A stretch of 64,000 bases of DNA, taken from NCBI RefSeq assembly GCF_047468865.1, contig NZ_JBLGTV010000016.1:6206-70205 (forward strand), given 5' to 3'. Positions 25,424 to 33,110 of the stretch are shown piece after piece; the first letter of the stretch is position 1; each line of letters opens with the position of its first letter. Source of the stretch: Castellaniella hirudinis_A. GTDB lineage: Bacteria > Pseudomonadota > Gammaproteobacteria > Burkholderiales > Burkholderiaceae_B. The notes beneath the pieces are model-generated. The model worked only from the letters and a program-made list of their open reading frames with translations, was not told the DNA's origin and did no database searches. Position numbers and translations under genes: made by a program.

Positions 25424-26521
25424 TCAGTGCCCGGTTTTAAGCTGGGCCCACAGCTTGGTCTGCAGGCGCAGGATGTTCATGGGCTGCGGCTGGATGACGA
25501 ACAAAGTGCGGGCGACGTCGGGCGACGGGTAGATCATGGGATTGTCGGCGACTGCCTTGACCACGAACTGCCGCGCCGTCTTGTTGGCGTTGGGGTAGAA
25601 CATGGTGTTGGTGATAGCCGCGTGGACTTCGGGCGTTTCGATGTAGTTGATGAAGGCATGGGCCGCATCGACGTGTTCCGCGCTTTTCGGGATGGCCATG
25701 GTGTCGAACCACACGGGCGCCCCGCCTTCGGGAATGAAATAATTAATGGCGTAGGACTTCCCGGCTTCGTGCGCCCGCGCGGCGGCGATCATGACGTCGC
25801 CGGAAAATCCGTACACCATGCACAGCCCGCCGGAAGCCAGTTCGTCGATATAGCCCGACGAGCTGAACTGCCGGATGTACGGCCGGATGCCTTGCAGCAG
25901 TTCGAAGGCGGCTTCGTAGTCCTTGGGATCCTGGCTGTTGGGGTCTTTGCCCAGGTAATGCAGCGCGGCCGGGAACACCTGGGCGGCCTCGTCCAGCACG
26001 GAAATCCCGCAGGACTGCAGCTTGGCGGCGTTTTCGGGCTTGAACAGCATGTCCCAGGATCCCAGCGGCGCATCCGCCCCCATGATGTCCCGCACCTGGG
26101 TGACGTTATAGCCCAGGCCGTTGGTGCCATAGCCCCAGGGCACCAGGTATTGGTTGCCGGGGTCGACCGTGGCCACCAGGGCCATCAGGTCGGGATCCAG
26201 GTGCGCCCAGTTGGGGATCTTGGACTTGTCCAGCTTCTGGAACAAACCGCCCTGGATCTGGCGCGCGGCGTAGTGCGTGGACGGCACCACCACGTCGTAG
26301 CCGGACTTGCCCGTCAGCAGCTTGGCCTGCAGGGTGTCGTTGGTGTCGTAGACATCGTAGCGCAACTTGATGCCGGTGGCTTTTTCAAAGCCCGGCAGGG
26401 TGTCGGGCGCGGTGTATTCGGCCCAGTTGTAAACATTGACGACGGCATCCTGGGCGGTTGCCGATCCGGCTGTGATCAGCACGGCGGCGGCCAACAGGGT
26501 TTTAACGGTGCCCAATTTCAT
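25424..26521 (-). CDS. potF: Putrescine-binding periplasmic protein PotF
   Basis: This 365-residue solute-binding protein has a 23-residue Sec signal (MKLGTVKTLLAAAVLITAG...ATAQ). The mature part starts with VVNVYNWAEY, the classic PotD/PotF opening that forms the polyamine site. WGYGTNGLGYN near residues 132-142 and SGYIDELASGGLCMVYGFSGD near 222-242 are further family markers. It delivers putrescine to PotGHI. It is the first gene of the operon; a possible promoter overlaps the end of the upstream Kdo kinase gene. Confidence 0.94.
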   Translation of the reverse strand: MKLGTVKTLLAAAVLITAGSATAQDAVVNVYNWAEYTAPDTLPGFEKATGIKLRYDVYDTNDTLQAKLLTGKSGYDVVVPSTHYAARQIQGGLFQKLDKSKIPNWAHLDPDLMALVATVDPGNQYLVPWGYGTNGLGYNVTQVRDIMGADAPLGSWDMLFKPENAAKLQSCGISVLDEAAQVFPAALHYLGKDPNSQDPKDYEAAFELLQGIRPYIRQFSSSGYIDELASGGLCMVYGFSGDVMIAAARAHEAGKSYAINYFIPEGGAPVWFDTMAIPKSAEHVDAAHAFINYIETPEVHAAITNTMFYPNANKTARQFVVKAVADNPMIYPSPDVARTLFVIQPQPMNILRLQTKLWAQLKTGH

Positions 26522-26565
26522 GGCAAGGTTCCCATAGAAAGGTCAATCACAGGATTGTTCGGGGC

Positions 26566-26595
26566 GGTATCCCGAGCCCCGGGCTTTGGTGTCAA
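26566..26595 (-). promoter_or_regulatory. Possible potF promoter
   Basis: A perfect TTGACA lies on the minus strand at 26595-26590, overlapping the Kdo kinase stop codon. Eighteen bases further is GATACC (26571-26566), a poor -10 with three matches. Position before potF is right, but the weak -10 means a regulator or another promoter may be needed. Confidence 0.35.
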
Positions 26596-27290
26596 GCCGG
26601 CAATGTCCGCCAGACGGTATCCAGCGCATTCCACCACTGCGCTCCGTGCGCGCCGGCTACCTTAACCAAAGACCGTCGCAAACGCAACAGGTTTTTATGC
26701 TGCTGTGCCGGCGACACGACACCCAGGCGCGCCCGGTCGAAATCGATCAGCCAGACCCGATCCTGGGCATCGAACAAGATATTGTAGGCATTGAGATCGG
26801 CATGCCAGACCCCGGCCCGGTGCATGGCCCGGATGGCCGCAGCCACGGCGGCGGGATCGGCCCGATCCAGACGGCTGGCCAGCGCCTGCGCGCCTGCGAT
26901 GCGCGCCACCAGGATCGCGGCGCGGTAGCTTGGGCCGGCACGCCAATAGGCCGCGCCCAACGCCTCGGGAACCCGCACCCCGGCGGCCTGCAGATGCACC
27001 AGCACACGCGCCTCGGCATAGGCGCGCACGCGGGCCGGGCCCAGCCACAGATAGGTGTCCGGCCCCAGGCGGGCGCGCAGCCCGCCTCGCCGGTAATGCC
27101 GCAGCACCGCTGGGCCGTGGGCGCCCGACACATACCAGGCCGCCTGGCGGCCGCCCTCGGCCACCGGCGCGGCATCCGCCCGGGCGGGGTCGAACCAGGC
27201 GGCCTGGGCGCAGCCGGCCAACCGGGGCGGCACGCCGTATGCGCCGCCGGGCAGCGGCCCGGACACCCACCGGGGCGGCAGCGCGGCCAT
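26592..27290 (-). CDS. kdkA: 3-deoxy-D-manno-octulosonic acid (Kdo) kinase
   Basis: This 232-residue kinase-like protein has the catalytic loop HADLNAYNILFD near residues 173-184 and the metal aspartate in VWLIDFDRAR near 190-199. It also has VLRHYRRGGLRARLGPDTYLW, the segment typical of KdkA/WaaP-like heptose/Kdo kinases. KdkA phosphorylates the 4-position of Kdo in LPS of organisms with a single Kdo. I chose the ATG at 27290-27288 because it shares a base with the stop of the preceding TauE-like gene (TGATG). It fits with the LPS core genes at the start of the window. Confidence 0.85.
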   Translation of the reverse strand: MAALPPRWVSGPLPGGAYGVPPRLAGCAQAAWFDPARADAAPVAEGGRQAAWYVSGAHGPAVLRHYRRGGLRARLGPDTYLWLGPARVRAYAEARVLVHLQAAGVRVPEALGAAYWRAGPSYRAAILVARIAGAQALASRLDRADPAAVAAAIRAMHRAGVWHADLNAYNILFDAQDRVWLIDFDRARLGVVSPAQQHKNLLRLRRSLVKVAGAHGAQWWNALDTVWRTLPA

Positions 27291-28072
27291 CAGGCGCCCC
27301 CCCGCATCAACAGCAGGCCCATGATCACCAGCAACATGCAGGCGAAAATCAGCTTCAGGCGGGCCTCGGGCAGCGCATAGGCCAACCGCACCCCGTAAGG
27401 CACGCACAACAGACTGCCCACGGCCAGGGGCAGGCCCACTAGCCCATGGGCCTGCCCGTGCCAGGCATACGTGGCCAGGGCAACCACCGTGCCCGGGACG
27501 ATCATGGTCAAGGCCAGCGCCTGGGCGGTGGTCTGGCGCAGGCGAAACAGCGCCGTCATCAAGGGCACGGCCAGCACCGACCCGCCCACGCCGAAAACAC
27601 CCCCGGTGAAGCCGGCGAATACGCCGACCAGCAGATACCACAGGCGGCGGACTTCACCCACGCCGCGGTAGTGGCTGTCGGGCCGCGCCCGGGCCTTGCG
27701 GCCCAGGCTTTCACGAAAATAGAACAAGGCGATCACAAAGACGAAACCCGCGTAAATCCGCCGCAGCAGCCAAGGATCCAGGCCCAGCGCGATCTGCGCC
27801 CCCACCCAGGTGAACAGCACCGACCCGCCGGCCCCGGCGGCGGCCGAGCGCAAGTCGATCGGCGCGCGCTGGTGGTACTTACGCACGGTCAGCAAGACGG
27901 CCGGCAGCACCATGATCAGCGCCGTGCCCTGGGCCGCCTGCTGGTCGTAGCCCAATACCAGCCCCAGCAAGGGAATGGCGATCAGGCCGCCGCCGATGCC
28001 CAGCACCCCGCCGGCGAAACCAATGGTTCCGCCCACCAGCAGGCAAGCGGCAATCAGCCAGAAACCATCCAT
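27290..28072 (-). CDS. TauE/SafE-family membrane transporter
   Basis: This 260-residue inner-membrane protein has about eight hydrophobic helices. It shows the duplicated glycine-rich motifs GFAGGVLGIGGGLIAIPLL near residues 18-36 and GFTGGVFGVGGSVLAVPLM near 154-172, the hallmark of the TauE/SafE (DUF81) family. Members export sulfite, sulfoacetate or related anions, but the substrate cannot be predicted here. The gene is wedged between radA and kdkA with overlapping stop-start codons on both sides, so it is translated with them. Confidence 0.88.
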   Translation of the reverse strand: MDGFWLIAACLLVGGTIGFAGGVLGIGGGLIAIPLLGLVLGYDQQAAQGTALIMVLPAVLLTVRKYHQRAPIDLRSAAAGAGGSVLFTWVGAQIALGLDPWLLRRIYAGFVFVIALFYFRESLGRKARARPDSHYRGVGEVRRLWYLLVGVFAGFTGGVFGVGGSVLAVPLMTALFRLRQTTAQALALTMIVPGTVVALATYAWHGQAHGLVGLPLAVGSLLCVPYGVRLAYALPEARLKLIFACMLLVIMGLLLMRGGA

Positions 28073-29427
28073 TATCGCAGCACGTCCAGAATGTCTTCGA
28101 CCCGGTCGATGGGCCGCACCTGCAGGCCGTCGATGGGCTGGCGCGGCATGTTGGCGCGCGGCACGACCGCCTGGGCAAAGCCCAGCTTCGCCGCTTCGCG
28201 CAGGCGCTCCTGGCCCCGGGGCGCGGGCCGGATTTCACCGGCCAGGCCGATCTCGCCGAAAGCCAGCAGGCCGGCGGGCAGCGCCTGGTCGCGCATGGAG
28301 GACAGAATCGCCAGCGCCACGGCCAGATCCGCGGCGGGTTCCATGATGCGCACCCCCCCCACGGCATTGACGAACACGTCCTGGTCGTAGGTGGCCACCC
28401 CGGCGTGGCGGTGCAGCACCGCCAGCAGCATGGCCAGGCGGCTGCTTTCCAGCCCCACAGACAGGCGCCGGGGATTGGGCACATGGGCGGTATCCACCAG
28501 CGCCTGAACCTCGACCAGCAAGGGGCGCGTGCCTTCCTGGGTGGCCATGACGCAGGAGCCGGCCACGTCGCGGGCGTGGCCCGCCAGGAACAGGGCCGAA
28601 GGGTTGTTGACGCCTTTCAGACCCCGGTCGGTCATGGCGAACACGCCCAGTTCATTGACCGCGCCGAAGCGGTTCTTGATGGCGCGCACCAGGCGAAAAG
28701 AAGAATGCGTATCGCCTTCGAAGTACAGCACGGTGTCGACGATGTGTTCCAGCACGCGCGGCCCCGCCAGGGCCCCGTCTTTGGTGACGTGGCCGATGAG
28801 GATCAGGGTGACGCCGGTCTGTTTGGCCACCCGGGTCAGTTGGGCGGCGCATTCGCGCACCTGGGACACCGAGCCCGGCGCGGCGGTGAGTTCGGCGGAA
28901 TACAGGGTCTGGATGGAATCAATGACGGCGACCTCCGGGCGGCGCTCGATCAGGGCCCCGGTGATTTGCTCCAGACGGATTTCGGCCAGCAGATCGACGG
29001 CATCGCCGACGACCCCCAGGCGCTGCGCCCGCAGGGCGACTTGCTCGGCGGACTCCTCGCCGGTGACATACAGAACCGGGCCGCGCGCGGACAAGCTGGC
29101 CAGAGCCTGCAGCAGCAGCGTGGACTTGCCGATGCCGGGGTCGCCGCCGATCAGCACCACCGCGCCCGCCACCAGGCCGCCACCCAGGACGCGGTCGAAT
29201 TCTTCGATGCCGGTGGGATTGCGCGTATGCTCGCGGGCTTCGATATCGGCCAGGCGGCGCACCGGCGCCGAAGCCGCCAGGGGGGCGAAGCGATGGCTGG
29301 CGGCGGCCGGGGTCTCGCGGGATTCCTGCAGGGTGTTCCAGGCCCCGCAATGGGGGCAGCGGCCTTCCCACTTGGCCGTGGTGCCGCCGCAATCGGCGCA
29401 CAGGAAAACGCTGCGGGCCTTGGCCAT
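28072..29427 (-). CDS. radA: DNA repair protein RadA
   Basis: This 451-residue protein has an N-terminal zinc finger (CADCGGTTAKWEGRCPHCG, residues 10-28), a RecA-like ATPase core with Walker A GGDPGIGKST near 98-107, the RadA-specific KNRFG motif near 257-261, and a Lon-protease-like C-terminal domain. RadA processes recombination intermediates by branch migration. I chose the ATG at 29427, which shares a base with the upstream SDR stop (TGATG). Its TAA overlaps the ATG of the TauE-like gene. Confidence 0.95.
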   Translation of the reverse strand: MAKARSVFLCADCGGTTAKWEGRCPHCGAWNTLQESRETPAAASHRFAPLAASAPVRRLADIEAREHTRNPTGIEEFDRVLGGGLVAGAVVLIGGDPGIGKSTLLLQALASLSARGPVLYVTGEESAEQVALRAQRLGVVGDAVDLLAEIRLEQITGALIERRPEVAVIDSIQTLYSAELTAAPGSVSQVRECAAQLTRVAKQTGVTLILIGHVTKDGALAGPRVLEHIVDTVLYFEGDTHSSFRLVRAIKNRFGAVNELGVFAMTDRGLKGVNNPSALFLAGHARDVAGSCVMATQEGTRPLLVEVQALVDTAHVPNPRRLSVGLESSRLAMLLAVLHRHAGVATYDQDVFVNAVGGVRIMEPAADLAVALAILSSMRDQALPAGLLAFGEIGLAGEIRPAPRGQERLREAAKLGFAQAVVPRANMPRQPIDGLQVRPIDRVEDILDVLR

Positions 29428-30143
29428 CAGCGCCCTGCCAGGCTGCCGCCGCCGTCCACGCCGAGTTCCTGGCCGGTGATGAAGGCGGCTGAATCGCTGA
29501 GAAGAAAGACGACGGCGGCGGCGACCTCGTCGGCCTGGCCCAGGCGGCCCAGCGGGACGGTGGACAGGATGGATTTCTCGGCCTCGCTGCCCACGGGACA
29601 TTCGGCCCGGAACGAAGCGGTTTCCACCGGGCCAGGCGAAACGGCATTGACCGTGACCCCGTAGGGGGCGAGTTCCAGCGCCCAGGTGCGGGTGCAGCCC
29701 AGCAAGGCGCTTTTGGCGGCCGAATAGCTGGTATGCCCCGCCGAGCCATACACCGCGCGGCTGCAGAGATTGACGATGCGGCCCGACTGGCGGGCCTTCA
29801 TGCCGGGCACGAAGGCCTGCACGGCCTGCACGGCCACGCGCACGTTGAGGTCGAACGCCTGGTAGAGCGAAGCCAGGTCGACCTCGCCCAAGGGTTCGGG
29901 CATGACGGGCCCCACGCAGTTGACCACGGCATCGACGGGATATTTTTCGCGGATGACGCGCAAGAGTTCTTCGGTCTCGCCCGCATTGGCCAGATCGCAG
30001 CCATACAGATAGCCTGGGAAATCAATGTCGGCGGTGTGCCGGGCCAGGCCCACGACATGGCAGCCCAGATCGGCCAGGCGCTGGCTGACCGCCCAACCGA
30101 TGCCTTTCGTGGCGCCGGTGACCAGCACGCAGCTGTTTTTCAT
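29427..30143 (-). CDS. Short-chain dehydrogenase/reductase
   Basis: This 238-residue classical SDR has TGATKGIG cofactor loop at residues 9-16, NCVG (NAG-like motif) near 75-78, the catalytic serine in VNLCSRAVYG near 125-134, and YSAAK near 140-144. PGPVET follows. The length and VDGGGS C terminus resemble FabG-like oxidoreductases, but the gene is away from fatty-acid genes and the substrate is unknown. It sits between alr (15 bases upstream) and radA (one-base overlap). Confidence 0.88.
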   Translation of the reverse strand: MKNSCVLVTGATKGIGWAVSQRLADLGCHVVGLARHTADIDFPGYLYGCDLANAGETEELLRVIREKYPVDAVVNCVGPVMPEPLGEVDLASLYQAFDLNVRVAVQAVQAFVPGMKARQSGRIVNLCSRAVYGSAGHTSYSAAKSALLGCTRTWALELAPYGVTVNAVSPGPVETASFRAECPVGSEAEKSILSTVPLGRLGQADEVAAAVVFLLSDSAAFITGQELGVDGGGSLAGR

Positions 30144-30158
30144 GGGGGCTCCTTGGGA

Positions 30159-31277
30159 TCAGAGTTCGGCGCGCGGCACCCGCGGGGCGACTGCGCAGAG
30201 CAATTCGTAGCCAATGGTACCGCACGACAAGGCGACTTCGTCGACCGAAGGCCCGCCGTGCCCCCACAAGACCACGGGATCCCCCACGCTGGCCCCCGGA
30301 ACGGGATCGAGATCGACCGCCAGCATGTCCATGGAGACCCGCCCGACCAGGCGCGTGCGCACCCCGGCCACCGTGATGGGCGTGCCTGTGGCCGCATGCC
30401 GGGGATAGCCGTCGGCATAGCCGCAGGCCACGATCCCCACCCGCATGGATTGGGGCGCGCGGAAAATCTGGCCGTAGCCCACGGCCTCGCCCGCCGGCAC
30501 CGTATGCGTGCCGATCAAGCGCGCGGTCAGCGTCATGGCGGGGCGCAGGTCGAAAGTATCGGCGGGCCGGTCGGCAAACGGCGAGGCCCCATACAGGCAG
30601 ATACCCGGGCGCACCCACTGGCCATTGGGCGCCGCCACGCCCGCCGCCAGCCCTTCGGTGAGGGTGGCGGCGGAGTTGCAGACGCTGACCGGGCCGGGCA
30701 GACCCCGGGTGGCCGCCAGGAAACAGTCCAGTTGCCCCTGGGTGACGGCGGGGTCGTCGTCGGCCCGGGCGAAGTGCGTCATTTTGCCCAGCGCCCCCAG
30801 CACCCCCTGCGACTGCAAAGCCTGCGCCCGGGCATAGGCCGCCGCGTATTCGCCCGGCTGGAAGCCCAGCCGGTGCATGCCGCTGTTCAGCTTGATCAGG
30901 GCGTCGATAGGTGAATTGACCGGGCCTTCTTCGAGCATGGCCAGTTGATCGGCGCAGTGAACCGTGGTGCTGATGCGGTAGCGCGTCAGGATTTCCAGGT
31001 CGGCGGGCTCGAAGAAGCCTTCGAGCAATAGAATGGGCCCGGACCAGCCGAGTTCGCGGCACTGGACGGCCTCGTCCAGATCGAGCATGGCCAAGCCATC
31101 GGCCTGCGCGAAACCGGCCACCGCCGCCGCCACCCCATGCCCGTAGCCCCGGGATTTCATGACCGCCCAGATGAAGGGCGGGGCTTTGGGGGCGTCTTGC
31201 GCCAAGCGCCGGGCAACAGTTTGCAGATTGTGCGCCAAAGCGCTGGTGTCGATGGTCGCCAGAATCGGACGCGGCAT
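30159..31277 (-). CDS. alr: Alanine racemase
   Basis: This 372-residue PLP enzyme makes D-alanine for peptidoglycan. The PLP lysine is K41 in AVMKSRGYGHG; most family members have N/D-A-Y after the lysine, so S-R-G is atypical. The second catalytic base is the tyrosine in EAVGYGQIF, and RVSMDMLAVDL closes the C-terminal domain. I chose the ATG at 31277 because AGGGGA precedes it at normal distance; a GTG at 31307 would add ten residues. It is divergent from hpnC and heads the alr-SDR-radA-tauE-kdkA chain. Confidence 0.92.
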   Translation of the reverse strand: MPRPILATIDTSALAHNLQTVARRLAQDAPKAPPFIWAVMKSRGYGHGVAAAVAGFAQADGLAMLDLDEAVQCRELGWSGPILLLEGFFEPADLEILTRYRISTTVHCADQLAMLEEGPVNSPIDALIKLNSGMHRLGFQPGEYAAAYARAQALQSQGVLGALGKMTHFARADDDPAVTQGQLDCFLAATRGLPGPVSVCNSAATLTEGLAAGVAAPNGQWVRPGICLYGASPFADRPADTFDLRPAMTLTARLIGTHTVPAGEAVGYGQIFRAPQSMRVGIVACGYADGYPRHAATGTPITVAGVRTRLVGRVSMDMLAVDLDPVPGASVGDPVVLWGHGGPSVDEVALSCGTIGYELLCAVAPRVPRAEL

Positions 31278-31349
31278 GGGATCCCCTAAAAAGGAATAGC
31301 GGGGCACCCAGGCCTCGCCAGACAGGGCCGTTTGCCGGCCGACAATCAG

Positions 31350-31355
31350 TATACT
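31350..31355 (+). promoter_or_regulatory. TATACT -10 element directly before hpnC
   Basis: TATACT ends six bases before the hpnC ATG at 31361, so transcription would start at or next to the first codon. No Shine-Dalgarno sequence lies between. The upstream -35 region is weak. The arrangement suggests a leaderless hpnC message. Confidence 0.4.
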
Positions 31356-31360
31356 GCCTG

Positions 31361-32257
31361 ATGATGTCGATTGATCACTACGAAAACTTCCCGGTCGCCT
31401 CGATCCTGCTGCCCGCCGCCCTGCGCCCGGCCGTGCGCAGCCTGTACGCCTTCGCCCGGGGCGCGGACGACCTGGCCGACGAGGGCGACGCCGACCCCGC
31501 CACCCGGCTGGCCGCCCTGCAGGCCTGGCGCTCGGCCATCCAGGATCTGGGCAGCCGCAAGGCCGTGCGCGCGCCCCTGCCCGCCGCCGATCTGGCCATG
31601 TTCCAGCGCCTGGGCGAAACCATCCACGCGCACCACCTGCCCATCCAACCCTTCCTGGATCTGCTGTCGGCCTTCATGCAGGACACCCATGTCCCGCACT
31701 ACGCCGACGAACACGCCTTGATGGATTACTGCAGCCGTTCAGCCAACCCGGTGGGCCGCCTGATGCTGCACCTGACAGGCGCCACAAGCCCCCGGGATCT
31801 GGCCGAATCCGACGCCCTCTGCAGCGGCCTGCAGCGCGTCAACTTCTGCCAGGACGTGGCCATCGACCAGGCCAAGGGCCGCTGCTATATCCCCCTGGAC
31901 TGCCTGGCGCGCCACCAGCTGACCCTGCCCGGCCTGGCCGACCTGTGCCGCCACCCGCCGGCCCAGGCGCCCGCGGCCTGGCAGGCCGCCCTGCGGGAGC
32001 AGGCCCGCATCGCGGAGCAGCTGCTGCGGGCCGGCAGCCCGCTGGCCTGGCGCCTGCCCGGGCGGTTCGGGCTGGAACTGCGCCTGGTGGTGCACGGCGG
32101 CCTGCGCATCCTGGAAAAGCTGGCCGCCGGGCAGTACAACCCTTATGCCAACCGGCCCATCCTGACCCGCCGCGACCGCTTCCTGCTATGCTGGCGCGCA
32201 TTCTGCCGACCACGCCCCCGGCCGACTCCGGCACGGCTTACCCACCATGACACCTGA
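31361..32257 (+). CDS. hpnC: Hopanoid biosynthesis squalene synthase HpnC
   Basis: This 298-residue all-helical trans-isoprenyl diphosphate synthase-like protein has the two aspartate regions FARGADDLADEGD near residues 32-44 and FCQDVAIDQAKGRCYIP near 162-178. HpnC converts presqualene diphosphate to hydroxysqualene in the HpnCDE route to squalene. Two start codons are adjacent (31361 and 31364). The last 11 bases overlap hpnD. The tail after residue 280 is Arg/Pro-rich and probably flexible. Confidence 0.92.
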   Translation: MMSIDHYENFPVASILLPAALRPAVRSLYAFARGADDLADEGDADPATRLAALQAWRSAIQDLGSRKAVRAPLPAADLAMFQRLGETIHAHHLPIQPFLDLLSAFMQDTHVPHYADEHALMDYCSRSANPVGRLMLHLTGATSPRDLAESDALCSGLQRVNFCQDVAIDQAKGRCYIPLDCLARHQLTLPGLADLCRHPPAQAPAAWQAALREQARIAEQLLRAGSPLAWRLPGRFGLELRLVVHGGLRILEKLAAGQYNPYANRPILTRRDRFLLCWRAFCRPRPRPTPARLTHHDT

Positions 32258-33110
32258 CGAATACTGCCAAAAAAAAGCGGCCCAGAGCGGATCCAGCTTT
32301 TATTACTCTTTCTTGTTCCTGCCCGGTGAACAACGCAAGGCCATCACCGCGCTGTACGCATTCTGCCGCGAGGTGGACGACATCGTCGACGAGGTCGAAG
32401 AAGCCTCGGTGGCCCGCATGAAGCTGAACTGGTGGCGCACCCAGGTGGACGCGATGTTCGGCGGCACCCCCGACCACCCCGTGGCGATTGCCCTGCAACG
32501 CCACCTGTCCACCTACGCCCTGCGGCCCGACCCCTTCTACGCCCTGATCGAAGGCATGGAAATGGATCTGGATCAGTTCCGCTATCCCGACTGGCCAAGC
32601 CTGAAAGAATACTGCTGGCGCGCCGCCGGCGTGGTGGGGGAATTGTCCGCCGGCATCTTTGGCCACACCCGGCCCGAAACCCTGCAATACGCCGAGACCC
32701 TGGGCCTGGCTTTCCAGATGACGAACATCATCCGCGACGTGGGCGACGATGCCCGGCGCGGGCGCATCTACCTGCCCGAAGCCGATATGCGGCAGCACGG
32801 GGTGACGATGGACGACATCCTGGACGGCCGCTACAGCGACAATTTCCAAGCCCTGATGCGCCAGCAGACCGAACGCGCCCGCGCCCTGTACCGCGACGCC
32901 ATGCGCCTGCTGCCCGAGGCCGACCGCCGCGCCCAGCGCCCCGGCCTGATGATGGCCGCCATCTACGCCACCCTGCTGGACGAGATCGAGCGCGACGGCT
33001 GGCACGTACTGCAGCAGCGCATCGCCCTGACGCCCATCCGCAAGTTCTGGCTGGCCTGGAAAGTCTGGGTCGGCGGCGGCCGGGGACTGGTCAAGCGTCT
33101 GGCGGCATGA
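32247..33110 (+). CDS. hpnD: Presqualene diphosphate synthase HpnD
   Basis: This 287-residue enzyme condenses two farnesyl diphosphates to presqualene diphosphate. Aspartate-rich motifs are FCREVDDIVDEVE near residues 39-51 and IIRDVGDDARRGRIYLP near 160-176. The start overlaps the hpnC end, and its TGA overlaps the hpnE ATG (33107-33110). Farnesyl diphosphate would come from ispA at 50.4-51.3 kb. Confidence 0.94.
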   Translation: MTPDEYCQKKAAQSGSSFYYSFLFLPGEQRKAITALYAFCREVDDIVDEVEEASVARMKLNWWRTQVDAMFGGTPDHPVAIALQRHLSTYALRPDPFYALIEGMEMDLDQFRYPDWPSLKEYCWRAAGVVGELSAGIFGHTRPETLQYAETLGLAFQMTNIIRDVGDDARRGRIYLPEADMRQHGVTMDDILDGRYSDNFQALMRQQTERARALYRDAMRLLPEADRRAQRPGLMMAAIYATLLDEIERDGWHVLQQRIALTPIRKFWLAWKVWVGGGRGLVKRLAA

